DNA from: Roseibium album
GTDB taxonomy: Bacteria > Pseudomonadota > Alphaproteobacteria > Rhizobiales > Stappiaceae
NCBI RefSeq assembly: GCF_001404515.1
Contig: NZ_CXWE01000008.1
Coordinates: forward strand, 62,001-126,000
DNA: 64,000 nt
Direction: 5' to 3'
The position numbers and the translations under genes are program-made. The notes beneath the pieces are model-generated. The model was not told the DNA's origin, ran no database searches, and saw only the letters and a program-made list of their open reading frames with translations. Positions 16,544 to 25,667 of the stretch are shown in pieces (positions within the stretch are counted from its first letter, which is position 1; each line of letters begins with the position of its first letter).

Positions 16544-18583
16544 ATGACATTCCTCGACCCCGTCAACGTGGCCGACGGCAAAGTCGACGCGAACCTCATC
16601 CTGCAACTTTATGACAGACTCGATACAGCGGTCTGGATATTTGATTTCGACCACAAGAGATACTTGTGGGCCAATCGCAAGACCCTGGAAATCACCGAAG
16701 CAGACAGTCTGGAAGAACTGCAATCACGGGATCTCGGCGCCGATATGTCGCCGGCAGTGGAGCAACGCCTGCGTCAGTACCAACAGGACTTCTGCAAGGG
16801 TGATGTCAGCTTTTCGGAAATCTGGACGCTCTATCCAAAGGGCAAGCCCAAGGTCCTGCAAATCGAAATGAGCGGTGTGCAGCTGCGCGATGGCCGTATG
16901 GCTTTGCTGTGCGAAGGCCGCGAGCATCACGAACAGCAGCCCGAAACGTTGCGAAGTGCGGAAGCCCTGTTGCACACGACGGTGATGATCGCGCTTTTTT
17001 CCAAAGACGGAAGTCCGCTCTACCGCAATACTGCCTCCCGGGCGTCCTGCATCACTCTGGAAACCCGCTTTCCCGACCAGTTTGTCCGCGAGGAGGATGT
17101 GAAGGACATATTTGATCTGGTCGAGCAGGAGCGAACGCTGAAATTCGTCGCGCATGTGAAAACGAGTTTGGGCTTCAAATGGCATGAACTCACCATTCGC
17201 GCATGCCATGACGCGGTTTCAGGACAACCGGCCTATCTCGTCAGCGAGATCGATGTCACAGAATTGCATGAAACCAAGGAGCGGGCACAGTATCTCGCGA
17301 GCCATGACACGCTGACCGGCCTGTCCAACCGGACCTTCCTGCAGGAACGGCTGACCCATATCCTGAATACGGCGGATACGAAGAACCAGACTGCAACGCT
17401 TTACCTGTTCGATCTGGACGATTTCAAGCTTGTGAATGATTCACTTGGCCACGCGGCTGGCGACGTGCTGTTGCAGCTGGTTGCCGAAGAATTGAAAGCA
17501 ATCGCCGGCCCGGAAGATATCGTTGCACGGCTCGGCGGTGACGAGTTTCTGATTTGCCACCTCGAAAAACCGGGTTCGGTGGATCCGGACTGGTTCGGCC
17601 GTTCGCTTCTGCGCTCCTTTGCCAAACCCCAGGTTCTTGAGGGCAAGCGAAGGCAGGTCGGCCTCAGTATCGGTTACGCACATTATCCGGACGATGGACG
17701 CGACATAGACCAGCTCATGCGGCACGCGGATCTCGCCCTCTACCAGGCGAAATCAGATCCTTCCGCGAAGTGTGTCAGGTTCCGCGACCGTATGCGACGT
17801 TTGCGAGATGAACACCGCGCCATCAAGAAGGACCTTGAACGCGCACTGCAGAAGAACGAGTTCATCCTCTACTATCAGCCAATTGCGTGCACCCGCACCG
17901 ACAAGGTGGTGTCCGGAGAAGCCCTGCTGCGCTGGCAACACCCGGAACGTGGCATGGTCGGACCGGATGATTTCATAAAGATTGCCGAAGACGCCGGGCT
18001 TATCGATGAAATCGGTACCTGGGTTGCCGAACAGGTCGCACACCTGCAGCACCGCCTTCACAATCTGCAATATGCAGTTCCACTCGCTTTGAATGTCTCA
18101 CCGCGGCAACTCTCCGATTCCTCATTCCTGAGCCTGATGCAATCGCTGCCCCTGGCAACAGGCTGTGACCCGTCCGACATTTCGCTGGAAATCACGGAGT
18201 CCGTGATTTTGGGAGATATTCCGAACGCGCGCGAAACGCTGACGGCGCTCAAACATTGCGGTTATCAAATCGTCATCGATGACTTCGGCACCGGTTACTC
18301 CAACCTAGCCTACCTCCACAACTACCCGATCGACGGAATCAAGATCGACCGGATGTTCATGGAAGACATCGGCACGGGCGGGGAAATCGTCAAACTGATC
18401 CTGTCGCTGGCAAATGCACTCGATGCAGGTGTCGTTGCAGAAGGTGTTGAGACGATCGAGCAGCGATCCTGGCTGTCGCAAAACGGCTGCAACCGCTACC
18501 AGGGCTACCTCTATTCAAGACCTGTCCCCGAAGAACGTTTCCTGTCCATGCTAGAAACGCAGTCGCAGATCGCTGCTATGTGA
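16544..18583 (+). CDS. PAS-GGDEF-EAL cyclic-di-GMP protein
   Basis: This protein of about 679 residues has two PAS-like sensor regions (about 15-125 and 140-245), a GGDEF domain (motif RLGGDEF, residues 331-335) and an EAL domain (SGEALLRW, EAL at 459-461; loop motif IDDFGTGYS). Both catalytic motifs are intact, so it could make and break cyclic-di-GMP. The inhibitory RxxD site ahead of GGDEF is missing (Gly in place of Arg). No membrane helix is seen, so it is probably a cytosolic sensor. The start is uncertain: TTG codons at 16493 and 16523 are in frame, and a GGAGGGG at 16494 does not fit this ATG. The 3' end overlaps kynureninase by 8 bases in convergent orientation. Confidence 0.88.
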   Translation: MTFLDPVNVADGKVDANLILQLYDRLDTAVWIFDFDHKRYLWANRKTLEITEADSLEELQSRDLGADMSPAVEQRLRQYQQDFCKGDVSFSEIWTLYPKGKPKVLQIEMSGVQLRDGRMALLCEGREHHEQQPETLRSAEALLHTTVMIALFSKDGSPLYRNTASRASCITLETRFPDQFVREEDVKDIFDLVEQERTLKFVAHVKTSLGFKWHELTIRACHDAVSGQPAYLVSEIDVTELHETKERAQYLASHDTLTGLSNRTFLQERLTHILNTADTKNQTATLYLFDLDDFKLVNDSLGHAAGDVLLQLVAEELKAIAGPEDIVARLGGDEFLICHLEKPGSVDPDWFGRSLLRSFAKPQVLEGKRRQVGLSIGYAHYPDDGRDIDQLMRHADLALYQAKSDPSAKCVRFRDRMRRLRDEHRAIKKDLERALQKNEFILYYQPIACTRTDKVVSGEALLRWQHPERGMVGPDDFIKIAEDAGLIDEIGTWVAEQVAHLQHRLHNLQYAVPLALNVSPRQLSDSSFLSLMQSLPLATGCDPSDISLEITESVILGDIPNARETLTALKHCGYQIVIDDFGTGYSNLAYLHNYPIDGIKIDRMFMEDIGTGGEIVKLILSLANALDAGVVAEGVETIEQRSWLSQNGCNRYQGYLYSRPVPEERFLSMLETQSQIAAM

Positions 18584-19796
18584 CCTTGGCACGTGTCTTG
18601 AACTCAGGTCGATCCCAGCTGCCCGTATCCAGAATGTCCGCAAGAATTGCGACCGCGTCGACGATATCCTGATGTGACAGATAGAGCGGCGCGAACCCGA
18701 AGCGCATAACATCCGGCGCCCGGAAATCACCGATAACACCGCGTGCAATCAGGGCCTGCATAACCGCGTACCCCTCACCGAACCGGAATGACACCTGGCT
18801 GCCGCGTTCAGACGGACTACGGGGGCTTGCAAGTGTCAGCTGCGGGCATCTGGCCTCGACCTCTGCGATGAAAAGTTCGCTCAGGGATATCGATTTGGCG
18901 CGTATGTCGGCCATGTCGACATCCTCAAAGATGTCCAGCGCAGCGTGGAGACTTGAAAGAGCCAGAATGGCCGGCGTGCCGACGGTCATGCACGCGATGC
19001 CGGACACCGGGCGATAATCGAGGTCGAAAGCGAACGGGGCTTCGTGCCCCATCCAGCCCGTCAAAGGAGATGAAACCTTGTCCAGATGGTCCGGTGAAAC
19101 ATACAGAAAGGCGGGTGCGCCAGGACCACCGTTCAGATACTTGTAACCACATCCGATTGCGAAATCCGCCTTGGCTCCCAACAGGTCAACTTCGATCGCA
19201 CCAGCCGAATGTGCAAGGTCCCAAATCGCTATGGCGCCGGCATCATGGGCCTTCCGGGTCAGGTCGTTCATGTCGTGCACCCGTCCGGTCCGGTAGTCGA
19301 CCTGGGTCAGCATCATCGCAGCAACCTGGTCATCCAGCATCGCTTCGACCTCTTCCGGCGCAACGATTTTCAGCTCGTGTCCTTTCGCCAGGAGATCCTT
19401 GAGTCCTGCGGCAACATAGAGATCCGTGGGGAAGTTTCCGCTGTCCGACAGTATGACTTTCCGTTCCGGACGAAGAGACAGTGCCGCCGAGAGGACCTTG
19501 AAGACATTGACCGATGTACTGTCACAGGCGACGACGGTGCCATTCGGCGCGCCGATCAACCGACCAATCCGATCACCGGTGCGCAAAGGCAGATCGAACC
19601 AGCTGTGGCTGTTCCATGCCCTGATCAGACTGGTGCCCCATTGCTCCGTCACCACGTCGGCAACGCGTCCCGGGACATGTTTCGGCAGAACCCCGAGTGA
19701 ATTGCCGTCTAGATAGATGACGCCCTCAGGCAGATGAAATGCATCTTTCTTGTGTCTCAAGTTGTCGTTCTGATCGGACGGATGCTGCGAAGTCAT
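18576..19796 (-). CDS. kynU: Kynureninase
   Basis: This 406-residue PLP enzyme cleaves kynurenine to anthranilate and alanine in tryptophan breakdown. Family features are YLDGNSLG near residue 28, STSVNVFK, the PLP aspartate in IWDLAHSAGA and the Schiff-base lysine K219 in GCGYKYLNGGPGAPAF. WMGHEAPFAFD and a PDVMRFGFAPLYLSHQD ending are also typical. A longer frame to 19907 reads into a 14-bp tandem repeat, and its extra residues are low-complexity, so the inner ATG was chosen. No kynA or kynB is nearby, so other pathway genes must lie elsewhere. Confidence 0.92.
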   Translation of the reverse strand: MTSQHPSDQNDNLRHKKDAFHLPEGVIYLDGNSLGVLPKHVPGRVADVVTEQWGTSLIRAWNSHSWFDLPLRTGDRIGRLIGAPNGTVVACDSTSVNVFKVLSAALSLRPERKVILSDSGNFPTDLYVAAGLKDLLAKGHELKIVAPEEVEAMLDDQVAAMMLTQVDYRTGRVHDMNDLTRKAHDAGAIAIWDLAHSAGAIEVDLLGAKADFAIGCGYKYLNGGPGAPAFLYVSPDHLDKVSSPLTGWMGHEAPFAFDLDYRPVSGIACMTVGTPAILALSSLHAALDIFEDVDMADIRAKSISLSELFIAEVEARCPQLTLASPRSPSERGSQVSFRFGEGYAVMQALIARGVIGDFRAPDVMRFGFAPLYLSHQDIVDAVAILADILDTGSWDRPEFKTRAKVT

Positions 19797-19811
19797 TGAT
19801 TGCTCGTCATT

Positions 19812-19867
19812 GGCTGGCCTGCGGGGGCTGGCCTGCGGGGGCTGGCCAGCGGGGGCTGGCCTGCGGG
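19812..19867. repeat. Four tandem copies of a 14-bp G-rich unit
   Basis: The unit GGCTGGCCTGCGGG is repeated four times without spacer; only the third copy differs by one base (CCAGC for CCTGC). It lies 16 bases upstream of the kynU start, inside its probable leader or promoter. The plus strand holds four G tracts spaced 9 bases apart (three of five G, one of three), which could allow a G-quadruplex. Fourteen is not a multiple of three, so the array is not a coding repeat. Confidence 0.9.
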
Positions 19868-20082
19868 AAAGAGGCCGCACGCTATCAAAGGCCAATCCCG
19901 CAAACAACTATATCTGTATTCCATTTCTTGGGATCAGAGTTCCTGTTGGCCGGCAGCAAAACCCGCGATGTCGCAATCAGCACATAATTGCCCGTTCGGG
20001 CGCCGGACCTCATCGTGCCGTCTGCTAGCTTTGCCTCAAGGCCGATCCGGTCAGCAACCATTGGAAATGTGGTCCAATTCAG

Positions 20083-21477
20083 ATGTTCATAAGCGTCTTC
20101 GACATATTCAAGATCGGAATCGGCCCTTCAAGCTCGCACACCGTCGGCCCCATGGTCGCAGTTCACCGGTACCTCGACAGGATAAGAGGGCTTGCCGGAG
20201 CGGAACAGGGCGCTGCCCGCATTACCATCACGCTACACGGTTCGCTTGCTTTTACCGGCAAAGGTCACGCAACCGACAAGGCGGTATGCCTCAGTCTGCT
20301 GGGGGCGCAACCGGATACGCTCGACCCCGACCGGGTAGAGCCGATGCTGGCTTCCCTGCAGACCGAGAAAAGGCTCAATATCCCCGGACTTCCGGAGATG
20401 GCATTCAACCCTGACGAAGACGTCTTATTCGACTACGGGCCGCCACTGGCGCTGCATGCCAATGGCATGACCTTTCAACTTCACGATGCGGGTGGATCAC
20501 TGATCGACACGATCATTTACTATTCGATCGGCGGCGGTTTCGTTGTCAGCGAGGCGGAACTGCGCAAGACCACCAACGAACCCGTCAATGAATTGACCAC
20601 GCAAAACGTCCCCTTTCCGTTTTCTTCCGCCAAACAGATGCTTGAAATGGGAGCCGAAGCGGCTCTTTCCATCGCCGAAATGAAGCTTGAGAACGAGTGC
20701 AGCGACAGATCACGCGAGGACGTGGAAACAGGCATCGACAAACTCTGGTCTGCCATGGATTCCTGTATCAACCGCGGCATCACCCAGGCCGGCATCCTGC
20801 CAGGTGGACTAAAGGTCAAGCGCCGAGCCGCGGACATTTACCAGCAGCTCATTCGCGAGGGCCGCAGCAATCCGCTGTTTGAACACAACGTCGTTGACTG
20901 GCTCGGCGTCTATGCGATGGCCGTCAACGAGGAAAATGCCGCCGGTGGCCGGGTTGTCACTGCCCCAACGAATGGCGCGGCAGGCGTCATACCGGCGGTG
21001 ACCCGCTATTATCTCGACCATTGCGCCGGAGCAGATCAGGCGGGAGTTCGCATCTTTCTTCTGACTGCTGCCGCCGTCGGCGGCATCATCAAGGCAAACG
21101 CCTCGATTTCGGGCGCAGAAGTCGGTTGTCAGGGTGAAGTCGGCTCCGCTTCCGCCATGGCGGCCGCCGGTCTTTGCGCCGCGCTCGGCGGCACGAACGA
21201 GCAGATCGAAAACGCTGCAGAAATCGCCCTGGAGCATCATCTCGGCATGACTTGCGATCCAATCGCCGGACTTGTTCAGGTTCCGTGTATCGAACGGAAT
21301 GCACTTGGGGCTGTGAAGGCGGTAACCGCCGCGTCCCTGGCCCTTCGCGGCGACGGGTCCCACTTCGTCCCCCTTGACGGCTGCATCGAAACCATGCGGC
21401 AGACCGGCATGGATATGATGGAGCAGTACAAGGAAACCTCGCAAGGTGGACTCGCCGTCAATATTGTTGAGTGCTAA
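20083..21477 (+). CDS. sdaA: L-serine ammonia-lyase (iron-sulfur type)
   Basis: This 464-residue single-chain serine dehydratase makes pyruvate and ammonia. The N-terminal GIGPSSSHTVGPM motif and the C-terminal catalytic domain (about 190-460) are both present. The 4Fe-4S ligands are C349, C391 and C402. The last residue is Cys464. In the Legionella enzyme the equivalent ligands are 343, 385 and 396, and the terminal Cys458 folds back onto the cluster; the constant shift of six suggests the same arrangement. It lies just upstream of aspT-aspD on the same strand, 115 bases apart, and diverges from kynU. Confidence 0.93.
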   Translation: MFISVFDIFKIGIGPSSSHTVGPMVAVHRYLDRIRGLAGAEQGAARITITLHGSLAFTGKGHATDKAVCLSLLGAQPDTLDPDRVEPMLASLQTEKRLNIPGLPEMAFNPDEDVLFDYGPPLALHANGMTFQLHDAGGSLIDTIIYYSIGGGFVVSEAELRKTTNEPVNELTTQNVPFPFSSAKQMLEMGAEAALSIAEMKLENECSDRSREDVETGIDKLWSAMDSCINRGITQAGILPGGLKVKRRAADIYQQLIREGRSNPLFEHNVVDWLGVYAMAVNEENAAGGRVVTAPTNGAAGVIPAVTRYYLDHCAGADQAGVRIFLLTAAAVGGIIKANASISGAEVGCQGEVGSASAMAAAGLCAALGGTNEQIENAAEIALEHHLGMTCDPIAGLVQVPCIERNALGAVKAVTAASLALRGDGSHFVPLDGCIETMRQTGMDMMEQYKETSQGGLAVNIVEC

Positions 21478-21592
21478 CACACTGATAAAATTTACAATTT
21501 CTTGAAAACAGATTGCCTGATCGCGAAAAAGAGACAATAGTCGTCTCCCAGGTTGCCGCAGCTATCCATTGCGTCGATCGCGGGAGGACAAG

Positions 21593-23302
21593 ATGGAACT
21601 CTTGAAATGGCTGGCGACACAGTCGTCGCTGGTGTTTTTGTTCGTTGCCGTTGCTCTTGGCTATTTCGCCGGCAAGCTGAAAATCGGAAATTTCGTTCTG
21701 GGCGGCATCGCCGGAACGCTCATCATGGGTGTTATCCTTGGGCAGGTAGGTGTCACGATCGATTCCGCGGTCAAGGATATCTTCTTCGCGCTCTTCATCT
21801 ACGCAGTCGGCTATCAGGGTGGGCCCCAGTTCTTCCGCGCCCTGTCACTCAAGTCGCTCAATCAGCTGCTATCGGCAGCCGTCATGTGCATTCTCGGACT
21901 GTTCACAGTGCTCGCCTTTGCCTGGGGTTTCGGTCTGGACCGCGGAACGGCCGCGGGTCTTGCCGCAGGCGCACTGACGCAGTCTGCAATCATCGGCACG
22001 GCCGGCGAGACCATACAGAAACTCAGCGTCTCTGCGGACCTGAAGCAGATCATGGAGACCAACATCGCGGTCGGATACGCGGTCTGCTACATCTTCGGGT
22101 CGATTGGCCCGATCATCATGGTCACGTGGTTTTTCCCCACCGTCATGCGCTGGGATATCCGGAAGGAAGCACTCAGGCTCGCCGAGAAGATGTCAGGTGG
22201 CTCGGCCGAGCTCGAGCCGGGCCAGTTCAACGCGGCGCGCCGCATCGACACACGCTTTTACCAATTGAGCGACGGAAGTGAATGGCTCGGCAGATCAGCC
22301 AAAGACCTGGACGCCTCCATCGATGAAGTCGCGGTCGAAGCCGTTCTGCGTGCAGGCAGGGAAATTGACCTTGATACCGCGGAGGTTCTTCAATCTGACG
22401 ATGTTGTCGCGATGACCGGCCTGGTTTCGTCGCTCGACAGCCCAGCCATGAACTGGGCGACTGAGACACAGGCACCGGACGGATATCATCTTGTGCTGGA
22501 GAACCGCCACATTGTCCTGACCAACCCTGACTATGCCGGCAACAAGCTGCAGGGCATCCATGATCACACCAGATCCAATGCCCTTCGAGATGTTTTTGTT
22601 ACCGGCGTCAACAGGATGGGAAGGGAGTTGCCGCTGCTGCCGGATCTCGAGATCCACAAGGGCGATGAACTGCAATTGACCGGCAGTCCGCGCGACCTGA
22701 ACCTGGTCCAGAAATCAATCGGCTATCCGATCAGCGCGGCAGCGGTCACGGACTTTATCTTCTTCGGCCTCGGCATGACGCTGGGCCTGCTTCTGGGTCT
22801 GATCGAATTCAGGATCGGCGGCGTTCCTGTCTCTGTTGGCAGCGGCGGCGGGTGCCTGCTGTCCGGTCTCCTGTTCGGCTGGCTGAGGAGCACTCATCCG
22901 CGTTTTGCCGCGTTGCCGACGGGCGCCGTCAATTTCCTGAGAGATTTCGGACTTGCCGTTTTTGTCGGAGTTGTCGGGATCAGTGCCGGTCCGCAGGTTC
23001 TGACAACACTGCAGGAACAGGGCATCAGCCTGTTCCTGTTCGGAATCGGTGTTACGCTCATTCCCCAGTTTTTCGGGTTCTTCTTTTCCTACTACGTCCT
23101 GCGAATCCAGAACCCGATCGAAGCACTTGCCTGTGTTGCCGGCGGCCGCAGTGCCAATCCGGCCTTTGCGGCTCTTCTGGGCAAGGCTGAAAACGCGACA
23201 CCGGTGGTCACATTCACTGTGACATATGCGGTCGCCAACGTGTTGCTGACCCTTTGGGGGCCGCTGATTGTCGGTCTCGTCACGACAAATCCGGCTCAAT
23301 GA
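21593..23302 (+). CDS. aspT: Aspartate:alanine antiporter family protein (AspT-like)
   Basis: This 569-residue transporter of the AAE family has two membrane halves (about residues 5-190 and 385-565) around a hydrophilic centre with RCK_C/TrkA-C-type domains (about 205-380). The family motif GxxxGxxxG-like turns and GGRSANPAFAALLG in the second half are typical. In known bacteria AspT imports aspartate and exports alanine. GGGAGGA precedes the ATG. Its stop lies 19 bases before aspD, which makes the alanine, so the pair matches the known decarboxylative exchange. Confidence 0.88.
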   Translation: MELLKWLATQSSLVFLFVAVALGYFAGKLKIGNFVLGGIAGTLIMGVILGQVGVTIDSAVKDIFFALFIYAVGYQGGPQFFRALSLKSLNQLLSAAVMCILGLFTVLAFAWGFGLDRGTAAGLAAGALTQSAIIGTAGETIQKLSVSADLKQIMETNIAVGYAVCYIFGSIGPIIMVTWFFPTVMRWDIRKEALRLAEKMSGGSAELEPGQFNAARRIDTRFYQLSDGSEWLGRSAKDLDASIDEVAVEAVLRAGREIDLDTAEVLQSDDVVAMTGLVSSLDSPAMNWATETQAPDGYHLVLENRHIVLTNPDYAGNKLQGIHDHTRSNALRDVFVTGVNRMGRELPLLPDLEIHKGDELQLTGSPRDLNLVQKSIGYPISAAAVTDFIFFGLGMTLGLLLGLIEFRIGGVPVSVGSGGGCLLSGLLFGWLRSTHPRFAALPTGAVNFLRDFGLAVFVGVVGISAGPQVLTTLQEQGISLFLFGIGVTLIPQFFGFFFSYYVLRIQNPIEALACVAGGRSANPAFAALLGKAENATPVVTFTVTYAVANVLLTLWGPLIVGLVTTNPAQ

Positions 23303-23321
23303 ACGCCCCGGGAGAATTCAG

Positions 23322-24917
23322 ATGAATACTCAAGACTATTCGAAGTTCCAGGAACTCAGCCCGTTCGAGCTGAAGGACAAGCTTATTGAAATCGCTGCCT
23401 CGGCGTCGGAGCGGATGATGCTGAATGCAGGGCGTGGCAATCCCAATTTCCTGGCAACGCACCCGCGCCGCGCCTTTCTGCGTCTCGGCGACTTCTCGGT
23501 CGAGGAAGCCGAGCGGTCCTATTCCTATCTCGACAGCGGTTTCGGCGGACTTCCCGACAAAGAAGGAATGCTGTTGCGTTTCGAAAACTTCATTCACCGC
23601 CACGAAGACCGCGATGGCACCACCTTTCTGAGAGCGGCTCTTTCCTATGCAAAGGACCAACTCGGTATTCACAGGCATGAGTTGCTGCATGAAATGGTGG
23701 CAGGGTTTCTCGGCTGCAATTACCCGGTGCCGCCGCGGATGCTGACGCACGCGGAAAAAATCGTCGGCGCTTATCTCGGCAAGGAGATGTTCGGCAGCGA
23801 GCCGCAACAAGGCCCGTTTTCCGTCTTTGCGACGGAAGGCGGCACGGCGGCGATGACCTATATCTTCCAGACCCTGAAAGCCAACGGGCTGGTCAAGCAG
23901 GGGGACAAGGTGGCACTCGGCACGCCGATCTTTTCGCCTTATCTGGAAATCCCGCCATTGCCCGAATACGACATGCCGGTCGTCGATATCCGAATGGAGG
24001 AAGGGGCTGACTGGCAGTTCAGCGACGCGGAACTGGCAAAACTGGAAGATCCTGACATCAAGATCTTCTGCATCGTGAATCCGAGCAACCCACCCTCGGT
24101 AAAACTGTCTCCGGACGACCTCGACCGGGTGGCTGCGGTGATCAATGAAAAACGTCCGGACCTGTTCGTCGTCACCGATGATGTCTACGGCACATTTGCC
24201 GACGACTTCGTTTCTCTGTTCGCCAAGTGCCCGCGCAACACACTGTGTGTTTATTCGTTCTCAAAATATTTCGGCGCGACCGGTTGGCGCCTTGGCGTGA
24301 TTGCGCTCCACGAAGACAATGTGTTCGACACGGCGCTCACCGCACTTTCTGAAGACACAAAGAAAGAGCTCGACTGGCGTTACTCCTCACTGACGACCGC
24401 CCCCCGCGAAATCAGGTTCATCGACAGGCTGGTTGCCGACAGCCGCGCCGTGGCGCTCAACCACACGGCAGGGTCTTCGACACCGCAGCAAATTCAGATG
24501 ATGCTGTTCGCGCTTGCTGGGCTGCTGGATCGCGACGACCGTTACAAGAACGCTGCCAAGAGCCTGATCCGCAAGCGGTTCAATACGCTTGAACTGAACA
24601 TGGGCGTGAAACCTCATCGCGAGCCGGAAGATGTCAACTACTACACGCTGATCAATCTCCAGCACCTGAGCGGACGGCTTTACGGCGATGCTTTCGCCGA
24701 TTGGTTCGTGGCCAACAAGAAGGGTTACGATTTCCTGTTCCGGCTGGCCGAGGAAACCAGCGTCGTCCTGCTTCCGGGGAAGGGTTTTGAAGTGGTCGAT
24801 GCCTCGGCGCGGGTGTCCCTGGCAAACCTGACCGAAGCAGAGTATGCGAAGATCGGTGCCTTCGCACGCAAGGTCATTTCGGAGTATCACGACGAATACG
24901 CCGGGCAACAGGGCTGA
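23322..24917 (+). CDS. aspD: Aspartate 4-decarboxylase / aspartate aminotransferase AspD
   Basis: This 531-residue PLP enzyme of the large AspD type is longer than ordinary aspartate aminotransferases by about 130 residues. The PLP lysine is K315 in YSFSKYFGATGWRLG, and NPSNPP and VTDDVYGTF are the cofactor-contact segments. It removes the beta-carboxyl of aspartate, giving alanine and CO2 and consuming a proton. The chosen ATG has GGGAG ahead of it; an upstream in-frame extension overlaps aspT. A terminator follows, so aspT-aspD (perhaps with sdaA) is one unit. Confidence 0.92.
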   Translation: MNTQDYSKFQELSPFELKDKLIEIAASASERMMLNAGRGNPNFLATHPRRAFLRLGDFSVEEAERSYSYLDSGFGGLPDKEGMLLRFENFIHRHEDRDGTTFLRAALSYAKDQLGIHRHELLHEMVAGFLGCNYPVPPRMLTHAEKIVGAYLGKEMFGSEPQQGPFSVFATEGGTAAMTYIFQTLKANGLVKQGDKVALGTPIFSPYLEIPPLPEYDMPVVDIRMEEGADWQFSDAELAKLEDPDIKIFCIVNPSNPPSVKLSPDDLDRVAAVINEKRPDLFVVTDDVYGTFADDFVSLFAKCPRNTLCVYSFSKYFGATGWRLGVIALHEDNVFDTALTALSEDTKKELDWRYSSLTTAPREIRFIDRLVADSRAVALNHTAGSSTPQQIQMMLFALAGLLDRDDRYKNAAKSLIRKRFNTLELNMGVKPHREPEDVNYYTLINLQHLSGRLYGDAFADWFVANKKGYDFLFRLAEETSVVLLPGKGFEVVDASARVSLANLTEAEYAKIGAFARKVISEYHDEYAGQQG

Positions 24918-24957
24918 TAACGGCGCCGGAAACTCCATTGCGGAACCTGATTACAGA

Positions 24958-24998
24958 ACACGCTGAACCGGGCCAGCCGGAGCAGCGTGTCTTTTTTT
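24958..24998 (+). terminator. Terminator after aspD
   Basis: Stem ACACGCTG/CAGCGTGT (24958-24965 with 24983-24990), an inner CCGG/CCGG pairing, then seven T. Confidence 0.88.
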
Positions 24999-25058
24999 GT
25001 CCTTATTCGCACTTCCGGTCATACTCATCACCGATGCGCCTGAATGCTGGAGGGAACC

Positions 25059-25463
25059 TTGACCATCATAACCACGCCGCTTGTCGCGAGCCTGCTCGCG
25101 CTGCTTTATCTGGTTCTGAGCGTCCGCGTAATCGGCGCGCGCAATAGCGAACGCATCAGTCTCGGCGACAGGGGAAACGACATTTTGTTGCGGCGGATGC
25201 GCGTCCACGCCAATTTTGCAGAATATACACCGCTTTCCCTGCTGCTTCTGCTGATGCTGGAGCTGATGGGTGGCGCTCACTGGCTGCTTTACGGGCTGGG
25301 TCTTTTCCTGGTCGTGGGACGGACAGTCCATGCCTATGGAGTCGGTAGCGACCCGGAGCCGATGAATTTCCGTGTCGTCGGAATGGTGTTGACCTTCGTC
25401 GTGATCGGCACGGCGGCCCTCGCGAACCTGGTGCTTGCAACCAATGCACTTCTGATCGGTTAA
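25059..25463 (+). CDS. MAPEG family membrane protein
   Basis: This small integral membrane protein (about 134 residues) has four hydrophobic segments. The motif SVRVIGARNSERISLGDRGN and the later RVHANFAEYTPL are those of bacterial MAPEG proteins, a family related to microsomal glutathione transferases. The start is probably the TTG with GGAGGG 4 bases upstream; an ATG 15 bases earlier is in frame but lacks a Shine-Dalgarno. It is a lone gene after the aspD terminator. Its substrate cannot be judged. Confidence 0.85.
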   Translation: MTIITTPLVASLLALLYLVLSVRVIGARNSERISLGDRGNDILLRRMRVHANFAEYTPLSLLLLLMLELMGGAHWLLYGLGLFLVVGRTVHAYGVGSDPEPMNFRVVGMVLTFVVIGTAALANLVLATNALLIG

Positions 25464-25627
25464 GCTCCTGGTTCCTCAGAATTGCTGCTGCCGGGTCTTG
25501 TCGGCATGCGCAACAGGCGTGCAACCTTTCGACAAGGCGAATTCGTTTGGGCTGAACTTTCCCTTCCTCGCCAAACGGCGGGGGCCTGCTGTCGAGGCTT
25601 GCTAAACCCGGTTCCCTCCTGATTCCG

Positions 25628-25661
25628 GAAATTGGACATAAAGTCCAATTTCGGATATAAT
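25628..25661 (+). promoter_or_regulatory. Promoter with embedded 25-bp palindromic operator
   Basis: A perfect 10-bp inverted repeat GAAATTGGAC-N5-GTCCAATTTC spans 25628-25652. The -35 TTGGAC (25632-25637) lies inside its left arm, and -10 TATAAT (25656-25661) follows after 18 bases. The expected start of transcription falls at about 25668, the A of the ATG of the next gene. This suggests autoregulation and a leaderless message. Confidence 0.7.
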
Positions 25662-25667
25662 ATCTAA

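Noticed and set aside
19812..19867. Short repeats as a possible CRISPR fragment
   Set aside because: The units are directly joined with no spacers and only 14 bp long.
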